DNA from: Loktanella sp. UBA3435
GTDB taxonomy: Bacteria > Pseudomonadota > Alphaproteobacteria > Rhodobacterales > Rhodobacteraceae
DNA length: 10,120 nt
Assembly: GCA_002378665.1 (NCBI GenBank)
Contig: DFSO01000030.1
Coordinates: 1-10,120, forward strand
Reading direction: 5' to 3'
Positions 1-6,352 of the stretch are shown here, in pieces (the first letter of the stretch is position 1; the number at the start of each line of letters is the position of its first letter). Below the pieces are notes generated by a model. That model was not told the DNA's origin. It saw nothing but the letters and a program-made list of their open reading frames with translations, and made no database searches. The position numbers and the translations under genes were made by a program.

Positions 1-1
1 C

Positions 2-64
2 GACATTCGCGGCGATGCAGAAACCTCGCATATTGGGCTCGACGCGGACCTAGGACACTACTAA
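2..64 (+). CDS. possible C-terminal tail of an upstream gene (partial)
   Basis: The second forward frame is open from the window edge and reads 20 residues, ending in GLDADLGHY, before a TAA at 62-64. If real, this is the 3' end of a plus-strand gene whose stop codon overlaps the pabB stop (CTAA at 61-64, shared tail to tail). The piece is too short to name a family, and the third forward frame is also open to a TAG at 51-53, so the choice of frame is weak. If no gene is present, these bases are simply the 3' flank of pabB. Confidence 0.3.
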   Translation, partial: DIRGDAETSHIGLDADLGHY

Positions 65-1188
65 TTGCTGCGATCCACCACCGCATACCGACCCTTCAAA
101 AGCGCTTCCTCGTATTCCCCTGCCGCGTCGCTATCGTAGACGACCCCGCCGCCGACGTTGAGCCGCACGCTGTTGTCTTCAAAACAAGTCAGCGTGCGGA
201 TGGCGACGTTGAAGGTCATGGCGCCATTGGGGGCGATCCAGCCGATGGCGCCGCAGTAGGCGCCGCGCGGTCCTGCCTCAAGTTCATGGATGATCTGCAT
301 GGCCCGAATTTTCGGCGCGCCTGTGATCGACCCGCAGGGGAACAGCGCGCGGAAGATGTCGGTGAGGTAGGTACCCTCAACCAGTTTCGAACTGATCGAC
401 GAGGTCATTTGGTGTAGCGTCGCATAGGTCTCTACCGCAAAGAGCGCGGGCACCTTGACCGATCCAATTTCCGAAATACGGCTCATGTCGTTGCGCAGAA
501 GGTCCACGATCATCAGGTTCTCGGCGCGGTTTTTCTCGGAGCGGTGTAGCCATTTCGCGAGGGCTGCGTCTTCTTCGGGCGTGCCGCCGCGTGGCGCGGT
601 GCCTTTCATAGGCCGCGCTCTGATATTGCGGTCAGCGTCGATGCTAAAGAAGAGTTCAGGCGAGCGGGACAAAAGCGCAGGTCCACCCAAGTCAACCAGC
701 GCCCCGAATGGCACCGATTGCTTGGCTTGCAGCGCGGCGTAGAGCGCGTCGAGCGATCCCGTTCGTTTACAGGTCAGCGGGAAGGTCAGGTTTGCCTGAT
801 AGATATCGCCCGCGCCGATGTAGTCTTTCACGGTGTTAAACGCGGTTGTGTAATCGTCGAGCGTCCAGTCGGGGACAGGTGCGGACAGCGTGGCTGTGTC
901 GGTTGGCGCGGCTTTGCGTTTTGAGGAGGGTGTGGTGAAGACGCCGAATTGCAGCAGCGGGATATCGCGGGTCGCGGGCATCAGGTCGGTCAACTTGCGC
1001 GAGAACATATAGCCAAGCTCATAGCTTGCTGCCCCTGCGAGCCAGTGGCCCTCGGCGCGTGCCTGTTCCATCGCCAAAAGCGCCGGCAAGACCTCGTCAG
1101 GCGTATCGGCACGGATCACGCGCAGGGCGTTGTCAAACGACAGCCCCGCCCCTTGTGGTCCGTTGTCGAAGTAAACGCGCTGGGCCAA
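61..1188 (-). CDS. pabB: aminodeoxychorismate synthase component I
   Basis: This 375-residue chorismate-binding enzyme joins chorismate with ammonia to give 4-amino-4-deoxychorismate, the precursor of p-aminobenzoate and folate, in the cytoplasm. The N-terminal part carries GDIYQANLT (about 127-135), and the C-terminal catalytic half carries RSPELFF (175-181), PMKGTAPRGG (193-202), GSITGAPKI (286-294) and a terminal GGGVVYDSDAAGEYEE. Lys195 in PMKGT is the lysine that marks PabB-type enzymes rather than anthranilate synthase TrpE. The length suits a stand-alone PabB without a fused glutaminase. The start is a TTG, chosen because AAGGAG (1196-1201) sits 7 nt upstream and no good ATG is in frame there. 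The gene follows the Dabb-domain gene by 11 nt and is the last of the minus-strand run. No pabC lies next to it in the window. Confidence 0.93.
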   Translation of the reverse strand: MAQRVYFDNGPQGAGLSFDNALRVIRADTPDEVLPALLAMEQARAEGHWLAGAASYELGYMFSRKLTDLMPATRDIPLLQFGVFTTPSSKRKAAPTDTATLSAPVPDWTLDDYTTAFNTVKDYIGAGDIYQANLTFPLTCKRTGSLDALYAALQAKQSVPFGALVDLGGPALLSRSPELFFSIDADRNIRARPMKGTAPRGGTPEEDAALAKWLHRSEKNRAENLMIVDLLRNDMSRISEIGSVKVPALFAVETYATLHQMTSSISSKLVEGTYLTDIFRALFPCGSITGAPKIRAMQIIHELEAGPRGAYCGAIGWIAPNGAMTFNVAIRTLTCFEDNSVRLNVGGGVVYDSDAAGEYEEALLKGRYAVVDRSN

Positions 1189-1195
1189 GTGGCCT

Positions 1196-1202
1196 CTCCT
1201 TA
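1196..1202 (-). promoter_or_regulatory. pabB ribosome binding site overlapping upstream stop codon
   Basis: On the minus strand the sequence TAAGGAG contains both the TAA stop of the Dabb-domain gene (1202-1200) and the AAGGAG Shine-Dalgarno sequence of pabB. The spacer to the TTG start is 7 nt. The overlap suggests translational coupling, with ribosomes finishing the upstream gene able to re-initiate at the weak TTG start. Confidence 0.65.
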
Positions 1203-1493
1203 GAAGTCTGCCGCGATCCGCAGGTCTCGCAGTGGTTTCACCACAGTTATCGCATGAGCGTAGATAGGGTGAGCCTTATATGCGGCAAGTGCTTCGTCGC
1301 TTGCGAACTCGCCATAGACGATCACGTCGACTTCCGAAGACCATGCATCGCCTTTGGTGTTCTCGCGGACCTCGAACACGTCTGAGTGCGGGATTTTGCC
1401 AAGCTCGCGCAGGCCAGCCACGATTGTGGGAATGTCGGCCTTATCTTTGGCGCTAAAGAACACGATGTGGCGGATTGCAGGTCGGTTTGTCAT
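1200..1493 (-). CDS. Dabb (stress-responsive A/B barrel) domain protein
   Basis: This small cytoplasmic protein of 97 residues resembles the Dabb family, dimeric ferredoxin-like alpha/beta barrels whose members are mostly of unknown function. The visible hallmarks are the N-terminal strand IRHIVFF followed by a helix, a central strand containing DVIVYGEF, and the closing YKAHPIYAHAITVVKPL segment, which fits the family's Y..HP.H pattern. The start at 1493 (MTNRPAIRH) is chosen over an open extension to 1553 because the homologous fold begins there and a purine-rich AAAGG lies about 11 nt upstream. It sits between the exported 118-residue protein and pabB and is probably co-transcribed with both. 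Nothing in the sequence identifies a substrate. Confidence 0.82.
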   Translation of the reverse strand: MTNRPAIRHIVFFSAKDKADIPTIVAGLRELGKIPHSDVFEVRENTKGDAWSSEVDVIVYGEFASDEALAAYKAHPIYAHAITVVKPLRDLRIAADF

Positions 1494-1562
1494 GGGCGTT
1501 TTGCCTTTTGTCGTCGTTGAACGGCACAAACCACATTCGCGCTTGCCAGACAAGATGACGAC

Positions 1563-1919
1563 TTAGCGCAGTTTGAATGACGCAGAGTCGCCTGCCCCTT
1601 GATCCGAGGTAAAGCGTATCTCGTTGCCGCGTGCCTCGACCTGTTGGCAATTGTAGGGGATTGCGCGGTCACCCCAAGCCATTTCCCGGCAAAAATAGCC
1701 GTCCTGCCATGTCCAGTCACCGTTAATGGCGCGGCCAAATGCTTCGCCCGAGATGTCACCCGAGGCCGAAACCATGAGCGTCACGCCGTAAAGACGATTG
1801 GTCAGGGATGTGCCTGAAATAAATGTGATGAACGCGTTTTTTTCCGCGATTCGCTCGAATGCTTGGACGGTTACAGGGCTGGCGAGAGCAAAGAGCGTGA
1901 ACAAAATAGTACGGATCAT
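1563..1919 (-). CDS. small exported protein of unknown function (DapB-neighbour family)
   Basis: The product has 118 residues and begins with a Sec-type signal peptide: MIRT, a hydrophobic core LFTLFALASPVTV, and a likely cut after VQA before FERIAEK. The mature part is about 98 residues with a GRAINGDWTWQDGYFCREM core, two cysteines that could form a disulfide in the periplasm, and a QVEARGNEIRFTSDQGAG ending. The start at 1919 is set by AAGGAGG (1926-1932), 6 nt upstream. Similar proteins in Rhodobacteraceae are, as I recall, labelled dihydrodipicolinate reductase in databases. This one has no Rossmann motif or DapB catalytic motif, so that label would be wrong and probably comes from its position 51 nt downstream of dapB. 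No function can be assigned. Confidence 0.85.
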   Translation of the reverse strand: MIRTILFTLFALASPVTVQAFERIAEKNAFITFISGTSLTNRLYGVTLMVSASGDISGEAFGRAINGDWTWQDGYFCREMAWGDRAIPYNCQQVEARGNEIRFTSDQGAGDSASFKLR

Positions 1920-1970
1920 GGGCGGCCTCCTTATAAAACACATACGTGCCATTAAGAGGTTTGGATCAGA

Positions 1971-2780
1971 TTAAAGGCCCAACACGTCCATCATGTCGTA
2001 TTCGCCTGGGTTTTTGTCTTGGCCCCAAAGTGCGGCCTTGAGCGCACCGCGTGCAAAGATGTTCCGATCTGTTGCCATGTGCCGCAGCACGATCCGCTCG
2101 CCAGCGGCGGCAAACATGACGTCATGCTCGCCCACGATATCGCCACCACGGACGGCGGAAAAGCCGATATCGCCCCGCTTGCGCGCACCCGTGATCCCGT
2201 CGCGGCCACTGTCGGACACGTCTTTGAGGTTCACGCCACGACCAGCGGCGGCGGCTTCACCCAACATCAGTGCCGTGCCAGATGGCGCGTCGACTTTGTG
2301 GTGGTGGTGCGCCTCGATGATCTCGATGTCGAAATCTTCGTCGAGCGCTTCGGCCACTTTTTGGGTGAGCTTGGTCAGCAGGTTCACGCCCAGCGACATG
2401 TTGCCAGCCCGCACAATCACCGCATGACGTGAGGCCGCGTTGATCGCCTTGAGGTCGTCGTCAGTCAGTCCCGTCGTGCCGATCACATGCACGGCGCGCG
2501 CTTGGGCCGCGAGGCCTGCGAAAGCGACGGTCGCGGCGGGTGCGGTGAAGTCGATAACGGCTTGCGCCTTTGCGAAAACCTCGAGCGCATCATCGGTCAC
2601 AGTCACGCCCATCTCAGCCCCACCCATCGCGGTGCCGATATCTTGGCCGACCCATGCATGGCCTGTGCGTTCCAATGCGCCCACAAGATGGCACTTGTCC
2701 GAGGCCATAACCGCCTTAACCAACATCTGTCCCATACGGCCAGAAGCGCCAGTGATTACGATACCGGGTGTATTGGTCAT
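1971..2780 (-). CDS. dapB: 4-hydroxy-tetrahydrodipicolinate reductase
   Basis: DapB is the cytoplasmic NAD(P)H-dependent reductase that makes tetrahydrodipicolinate on the diaminopimelate/lysine pathway. The 269-residue protein has the nucleotide-binding GASGRMG (11-17), DFT (77-79), GTTG (101-104) and the signature EAHHHHKVDAPSGTA (156-170). His158 and Lys162 match the family's catalytic pair. Length is normal for the family. The start at 2780 (MTNTPGIVITGASGRMG) places the Rossmann fold at the N-terminus, and AAAGGA lies about 8 nt upstream. An in-frame extension to 2900 is open but basic and unlike the family, so I leave it out. It is the first gene of the minus-strand run that ends with pabB. 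Confidence 0.96.
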   Translation of the reverse strand: MTNTPGIVITGASGRMGQMLVKAVMASDKCHLVGALERTGHAWVGQDIGTAMGGAEMGVTVTDDALEVFAKAQAVIDFTAPAATVAFAGLAAQARAVHVIGTTGLTDDDLKAINAASRHAVIVRAGNMSLGVNLLTKLTQKVAEALDEDFDIEIIEAHHHHKVDAPSGTALMLGEAAAAGRGVNLKDVSDSGRDGITGARKRGDIGFSAVRGGDIVGEHDVMFAAAGERIVLRHMATDRNIFARGALKAALWGQDKNPGEYDMMDVLGL

Positions 2781-2810
2781 GGGGTGCGTCCTTTGTCTGC
2801 GTTTGGACAG

Positions 2811-2839
2811 GGTATAGTCGGTTTGAGTGGTGGGGGAAA
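2811..2839 (-). promoter_or_regulatory. candidate dapB promoter
   Basis: On the minus strand, TTTCCC (2839-2834) and TATACC (2816-2811) are separated by 17 nt and end about 30 nt before the dapB ATG. The -35 element is a poor match and the -10 moderate, so this is only the best candidate in the 157-nt gap 2781-2937. I see no clear terminator for the old-yellow-enzyme gene in that gap. Confidence 0.28.
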
Positions 2840-2937
2840 TAGGGAGGCGCAACGGTTCCTTTTTGTGGCGCAAGAAGTTGATAAGCGTTCGCCTAGGCAT
2901 GCTGGCAATTTAACCGCGTAGCACTTTGCTTCCCTGC

Positions 2938-4086
2938 TTACTTGGCGAAGTGGTTTATCCAGATTTTCGTTCGCTCCGCGTCCCGTTGTGCATAGTTTTC
3001 AATAGCGGCTTCCATGCTAATTGGCGGTGCTGTCATCGCCATTGTGTACCATGCGGTGATGCCGCCTTCGGGGGCGGTTGCGAATCTTGGGAATTTCGGT
3101 TCTGGGTTGGTTTTTGCCTGCCATTGGTTGGGGAGTGTGGGCTCAAGGATCATTGCGCGGGCGAGGCCTATGACGTCGACGACCTCCATTGCGGCCTCTG
3201 CTTGTGCACGGGTTTTGATGCCGCCTGTCAGCATGAGCGGTTTGGATGTCAGTGGTCTTGCTTTCCGCGCGAAGGTCAGGAAATAGGGGCCGCTCCCCGC
3301 GCTGTCGGAGGCTGATTTTGCCCCCGGAAAATAGGTGCCGCCGCTGATGTCGATGAGATCAACCGAGGTCGTGTCGAGGGCTTTGATGACCTCTAGCGCG
3401 TCGTCCTCGGATAGCCCGCCTTCGAGTTGGTCTGATGAGTTGAGTTTCACTGCGATGGGAAAGCTGGGTCCGACCGCGGCGCGGGTAGCTGTGATTGCCG
3501 CGAGCAATATCCGCATCCGGTTAGCGATGCTGCCGCCGTATACTTCCGTGCGTTTGTTGAACAGTGGCGACAGGAATTGGCTAAGCAGGAAGCCGTGTGC
3601 CGCGTGGATTTGCACGCCGCCAAAGCCCGCCTCTTGTGCTAATTTCGCGGTTTGGGCGCATTGGGTGGGGAAGGCTTGGATATCTTTGATCGTCATCTCG
3701 GCGCAGGTCAGCCCGTCGAGATTAAGCGCGCTTGGGCCGATGGGATTGCTGGTTGGCGCGTAAGACAATGCGCCCGCGTGACCAAGTTGCAGCCAGAGCT
3801 GACTGCCGTTTTGTTGGCCAGCCTTTGCCAATGCCCGAAAGCGCGATAGGTCGGACGCCGCGTTCAGGACAAGGTTCCCCGGCTTTTCGGCGAAGCCTGC
3901 GGTGAGTTGCACTTCGCCGATAATAGACACCGCAAGCCCGCCTGCGTCCCATCCTTGATAGAGTGCGGTTTGCGCCTCCGACGGGTGGCCCGTGCCATCG
4001 CCCAAGGAATCCGACATCGCAGACTTGGCGATGCGGTGTTTGAGGATTGTCCCACAGGGGAGCGTAAGGGGCGTGAAGAGTGGCAT
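2938..4086 (-). CDS. NADH:flavin oxidoreductase / old yellow enzyme family protein
   Basis: This 382-residue protein is a single-domain FMN TIM-barrel of the old yellow enzyme family, whose members reduce activated C=C bonds (enones, nitro compounds) with NAD(P)H in the cytoplasm. It begins PLFTPLTLPCGTILKHRIAKSAM, as these enzymes do. It carries LWLQLGHAG (98-106) and the family core GFGGVQIHAAHG (154-165), followed by QFLSPLFNKRTEVYGG and SIANRMR, with His161 and His164 in the substrate-binding position. LTGGI (287-291) and GLARAMI (307-313) form the usual phosphate-binding end. It lacks the Fe-S and second FAD/NAD domains of 2,4-dienoyl-CoA reductase. GAGG lies 8-9 nt upstream of the ATG. 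The gene follows the dioxygenase by 50 nt and is probably co-transcribed with it. The substrate is unknown. Confidence 0.9.
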   Translation of the reverse strand: MPLFTPLTLPCGTILKHRIAKSAMSDSLGDGTGHPSEAQTALYQGWDAGGLAVSIIGEVQLTAGFAEKPGNLVLNAASDLSRFRALAKAGQQNGSQLWLQLGHAGALSYAPTSNPIGPSALNLDGLTCAEMTIKDIQAFPTQCAQTAKLAQEAGFGGVQIHAAHGFLLSQFLSPLFNKRTEVYGGSIANRMRILLAAITATRAAVGPSFPIAVKLNSSDQLEGGLSEDDALEVIKALDTTSVDLIDISGGTYFPGAKSASDSAGSGPYFLTFARKARPLTSKPLMLTGGIKTRAQAEAAMEVVDVIGLARAMILEPTLPNQWQAKTNPEPKFPRFATAPEGGITAWYTMAMTAPPISMEAAIENYAQRDAERTKIWINHFAK

Positions 4087-4136
4087 AGGGTGACCTCGGA
4101 TTTGCGTGAAGGTCGTTGCTACCCTGTTGCCGCGCT

Positions 4137-4940
4137 TTAAGCGACCCCGCGTTGATAGATCACAGGGAACCAGTCTTCGCGTAATGTGTCGCCCGCGTTC
4201 ATCCCATGACCGGGGAAGGGGGGCGATGTTGGTCCGGGCCGCTCGACGTAGCGCGCATCGTCGCCGACAAGGCGGAGCGAGAAGGCGCGGCGGCGGCGGT
4301 CTGTGGTGTTCCCGCGTGCGCCGTGCAGTGTGCCGTAGTTAAACGCTACCGCATCACCCGGTTCCATATCCCATTCGCGGATGTCCATGCCTTCGGCGTC
4401 TGGATCGGGGACGGGCATATAGGCGTTTTCGTCTGGGTAGAAACTGGTGTCGGCAAGCCAGCGTTTTGGCAAAACGGGTTTTTCCCACAGGTGGCTGCCC
4501 GCAACACACCGCAGGCCCGCGCCTTGAACCGTATCCATTGGCGACCAGAAGCTGATGTTCTGGATGCCATCGACAAAGTAATAGGGGCCGTCTTGGTGCC
4601 ATGGAGTTGGCTTGGATGTACCCGGCTCTTTGACGAGGATATGATCGTGGAAGACTTGCACGCGGTTGGCGCCCATCAGGTCGGCTGCGACTTCGGCAGC
4701 TGGGGATTTCGAGATCACCTCGCCGAATTCAGCGATCCGCGTCCAGTTGCAGTAATCATCGAAGAAACGCCCGCCTTCGCCAGCGTGGAGGTTTTCGGCA
4801 GCATAGGGGCCAGGATCGGCCATGTTACGCTCAATCCCCGCGCGGATCGCGTCGACGTGGTCCTTGAACAAGCCACGGATAATCACGACGCCATCGCGTT
4901 GGTAGGTGTCGATATCGGTTTGGGTGATCAATGGGTTCAT
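4137..4940 (-). CDS. phytanoyl-CoA dioxygenase family (Fe(II)/2-oxoglutarate) protein
   Basis: The 267-residue product looks like a PhyH-type non-haem iron oxygenase, which couples 2-oxoglutarate decarboxylation to hydroxylation of a small molecule. It opens with the typical TDIDTYQRDGVVIIRGLF. The metal triad is visible as H115-x-D117 in PTPWHQDGPYY and H206 in NYGTLHGARGN, with an arginine cluster (RRRRAFSLR, 215-223) placed to bind 2-oxoglutarate. All key residues are intact and the length is normal. AAGGAGG (4951-4957) lies 10 nt upstream of the ATG. It is the first gene of a two-gene unit with the flavoprotein and is divergent from the LysR gene, which probably controls it. The true substrate cannot be read from the sequence; the family covers many hydroxylations besides phytanoyl-CoA. 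Confidence 0.9.
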   Translation of the reverse strand: MNPLITQTDIDTYQRDGVVIIRGLFKDHVDAIRAGIERNMADPGPYAAENLHAGEGGRFFDDYCNWTRIAEFGEVISKSPAAEVAADLMGANRVQVFHDHILVKEPGTSKPTPWHQDGPYYFVDGIQNISFWSPMDTVQGAGLRCVAGSHLWEKPVLPKRWLADTSFYPDENAYMPVPDPDAEGMDIREWDMEPGDAVAFNYGTLHGARGNTTDRRRRAFSLRLVGDDARYVERPGPTSPPFPGHGMNAGDTLREDWFPVIYQRGVA

Positions 4941-4968
4941 GGTGTGTTGGCCTCCTTGGTTTGGGGGA

Positions 4969-4998
4969 ATTGTAGCGAGCGCATTAAATAGTTTCCAA
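4969..4998 (-). promoter_or_regulatory. promoter of the dioxygenase/flavoprotein unit
   Basis: On the minus strand, TTGGAA (4998-4993) is followed after 18 nt by TACAAT (4974-4969). These are 4/6 and 5/6 matches to the sigma70 consensus. Transcription would start near 4962, leaving a leader of about 20 nt that holds the AAGGAGG ribosome binding site. The -35 element is one arm of the dyad at 4993-5011, so a bound regulator would sit directly at polymerase's site. Confidence 0.5.
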
Positions 4999-5011
4999 TA
5001 ATGATTTGGAA
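4993..5011. promoter_or_regulatory. dyad TTCCAA-N7-TTGGAA, candidate LysR operator
   Basis: A perfect 6-bp inverted repeat with a 7-nt spacer lies in the AT-rich gap between the divergent dioxygenase and LysR genes. Its left arm coincides with the -35 hexamer of the dioxygenase promoter, and its right arm lies just before the chosen LysR start. LysR regulators usually bind dyads of about this size in the divergent region next to their own gene, so it is a natural operator candidate. Binding itself is inferred. Confidence 0.45.
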
Positions 5012-5015
5012 TAAT

Positions 5016-5897
5016 ATGAATAGTCTCATGTTATATATTACCTTGCGCCAATACGAATATGTGGTCGTCGTGGCCGATCTGGGTAGCCTGACAGAAGCCG
5101 CAGCTCATCTGAATGTCTCGCAACCATCGCTGTCGGTTGCGATCACGCGTGTCGAGCAGCGGTTGGGGGCCAGTGTGTTTGAGAGAGCACGTGGAGCGCA
5201 GATTAAGATCACGCCGTTCGGGCACAAGTTTGTTGCACAAGCGCGCAGCCTTTTAGCGCTTGCAACGCAAGTCGAGCGCGGGCCTAAGGTCGCCGCCCCT
5301 TTTGTGCTAGGCTGTTTTGAGGATATCGCGCCTTGGTACTTGGCCCCTGCCTTGGAGGCGCTTCGCGTGCATTTACCTTCGGTGATGGTGCAAGGGTGGG
5401 AGGGGCGATTTGCGGCGCTTGCCACGGAAATGGCCGAAGGGCGTGTTGATGTCGCGATCACATATGACATCGGGTTCGATGGTGATTTCGAGCGCCGCAA
5501 AATCACGCAGGTTTCACCCGTTGCCTTTCTGGCGACAGATCACCCTTTGGCAAAGCGGACCTCTGTGACGCTCGCGGAATTGGTGGAACATCCGATGATT
5601 CTGTTTTCCGAGCATCTGTCAGAAGGCTTTGTGCGCAATCTGTTTGAAACGTTAAAGCTTGATCCGCAAGTGCGCCAACGCGCCACCTCGCTTGAAATGA
5701 TGCGATCTTTGGCGGCGCATGGATTGGGTGTCGGGATGAGCTATTCGCGGCCGCCTAATGACATAAGCTATGATGGTAAGCCACTCGTGACAGTGCCTAT
5801 TTCAACGCCAGAGGCAGCGACGGATATTGTCTTGGTGTGGTCACGGTTGCGGGGTGTGGATGCGCAGTTTGAGCGGATTTTGCAGATTTTGGCCTAA
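5016..5897 (+). CDS. LysR family transcriptional regulator
   Basis: From this start the product has 293 residues, normal for the family. The N-terminal winged helix-turn-helix reads LRQYEYVVVVADLGSLTEAA followed by HLNVSQPSLSVAITRVEQRLG, the classic LysR DNA-binding unit. The rest is the effector-binding domain, with the typical DVAITYD and a C-terminal GLGVGMSYSRP. ATGs at 5001, 5016 and 5028 are all possible. I prefer 5016 because GGA lies 5 nt upstream and the dyad then stays outside the coding part; 5028 (MLYITLRQYEY) would best fit the family N-terminus. It is divergent from the dioxygenase/flavoprotein pair and probably regulates it, and perhaps itself. The effector is unknown. A weak promoter for this gene may lie at TTGGGG (4961) and TTAAAT (4984). 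Confidence 0.92.
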   Translation: MNSLMLYITLRQYEYVVVVADLGSLTEAAAHLNVSQPSLSVAITRVEQRLGASVFERARGAQIKITPFGHKFVAQARSLLALATQVERGPKVAAPFVLGCFEDIAPWYLAPALEALRVHLPSVMVQGWEGRFAALATEMAEGRVDVAITYDIGFDGDFERRKITQVSPVAFLATDHPLAKRTSVTLAELVEHPMILFSEHLSEGFVRNLFETLKLDPQVRQRATSLEMMRSLAAHGLGVGMSYSRPPNDISYDGKPLVTVPISTPEAATDIVLVWSRLRGVDAQFERILQILA

Positions 5898-5956
5898 GTC
5901 GACTTCCCGACAAACCCCCGCTTGGCAATTTACCCACGACGCATTACATGGGCTGC

Positions 5957-6352
5957 ATGGCTAAGAACACATCAAGAGACGGGCGCGCGCCCACGCAGCG
6001 TATGTTGAAGGTCGGCGAGATGATCCGCCGTGACCTTTCGGCTATTTTACAGCGTGGCGAGGTCCATGATCCCGAATTGTCCCGTTTTATGATCACAGTG
6101 GGCGAAGTGCGCATGTCGCCTGACCTGCGGATCGCGACGGCGTTTGTCCTGCCACTTGGTGGCGAGCAAAAGGTCGAGGCGCTGCTTGCGCTGCGCAAAA
6201 ACCGCCATGAGATCCGCCATTTGGTGGTGAAGGGTGGCTCGATGAAGCACGCGCCAGAGTTGCGGTTCGAGATTGACGGCACCTTTGATCAGATGGATGC
6301 GACCCGCGCCCTCTTGGCCGAAAGCCATGTAAAGCAGGATTTGGACGAGTGA
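5957..6352 (+). CDS. rbfA: 30S ribosome-binding factor A
   Basis: RbfA is a KH-like small-subunit maturation factor that binds the 30S subunit near helix 1 of 16S rRNA and is needed for late assembly and cold adaptation. The 131-residue form contains RMLKVGEMIRRDLSAILQRGE, then HDPEL, ITVGEVRMSPDLRIATAFVLPLGG and HLVVKGGSMKHAPELRFEID, all typical of alphaproteobacterial RbfA. I chose the ATG at 5957 (MAKNTSRDG) because relatives begin MAKN; an ATG three codons upstream at 5948 is also possible. It follows the LysR stop by 59 nt and opens the rbfA / exported protein / truB block. Its stop overlaps the next gene's start. Confidence 0.95.
   Translation: MAKNTSRDGRAPTQRMLKVGEMIRRDLSAILQRGEVHDPELSRFMITVGEVRMSPDLRIATAFVLPLGGEQKVEALLALRKNRHEIRHLVVKGGSMKHAPELRFEIDGTFDQMDATRALLAESHVKQDLDE

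Noticed and set aside
2781..2900. N-terminal extension of dapB to an ATG at 2898-2900
   Set aside because: The extra 40 residues are basic, unlike any DapB N-terminus, and would cover the likely promoter. The start at 2780 has a ribosome binding site.
4206..4991. A 261-codon plus-strand open frame opposite the dioxygenase gene
   Set aside because: It mirrors the dioxygenase codons, has no family motif and runs into the regulatory gap. It is a shadow of the GC-rich coding strand.
5922..5950. TTGGCA-17-TACATG as an rbfA promoter
   Set aside because: The -10 element would overlap the upstream ATG and place the transcript start at or inside the rbfA start codon. The match is also poor.
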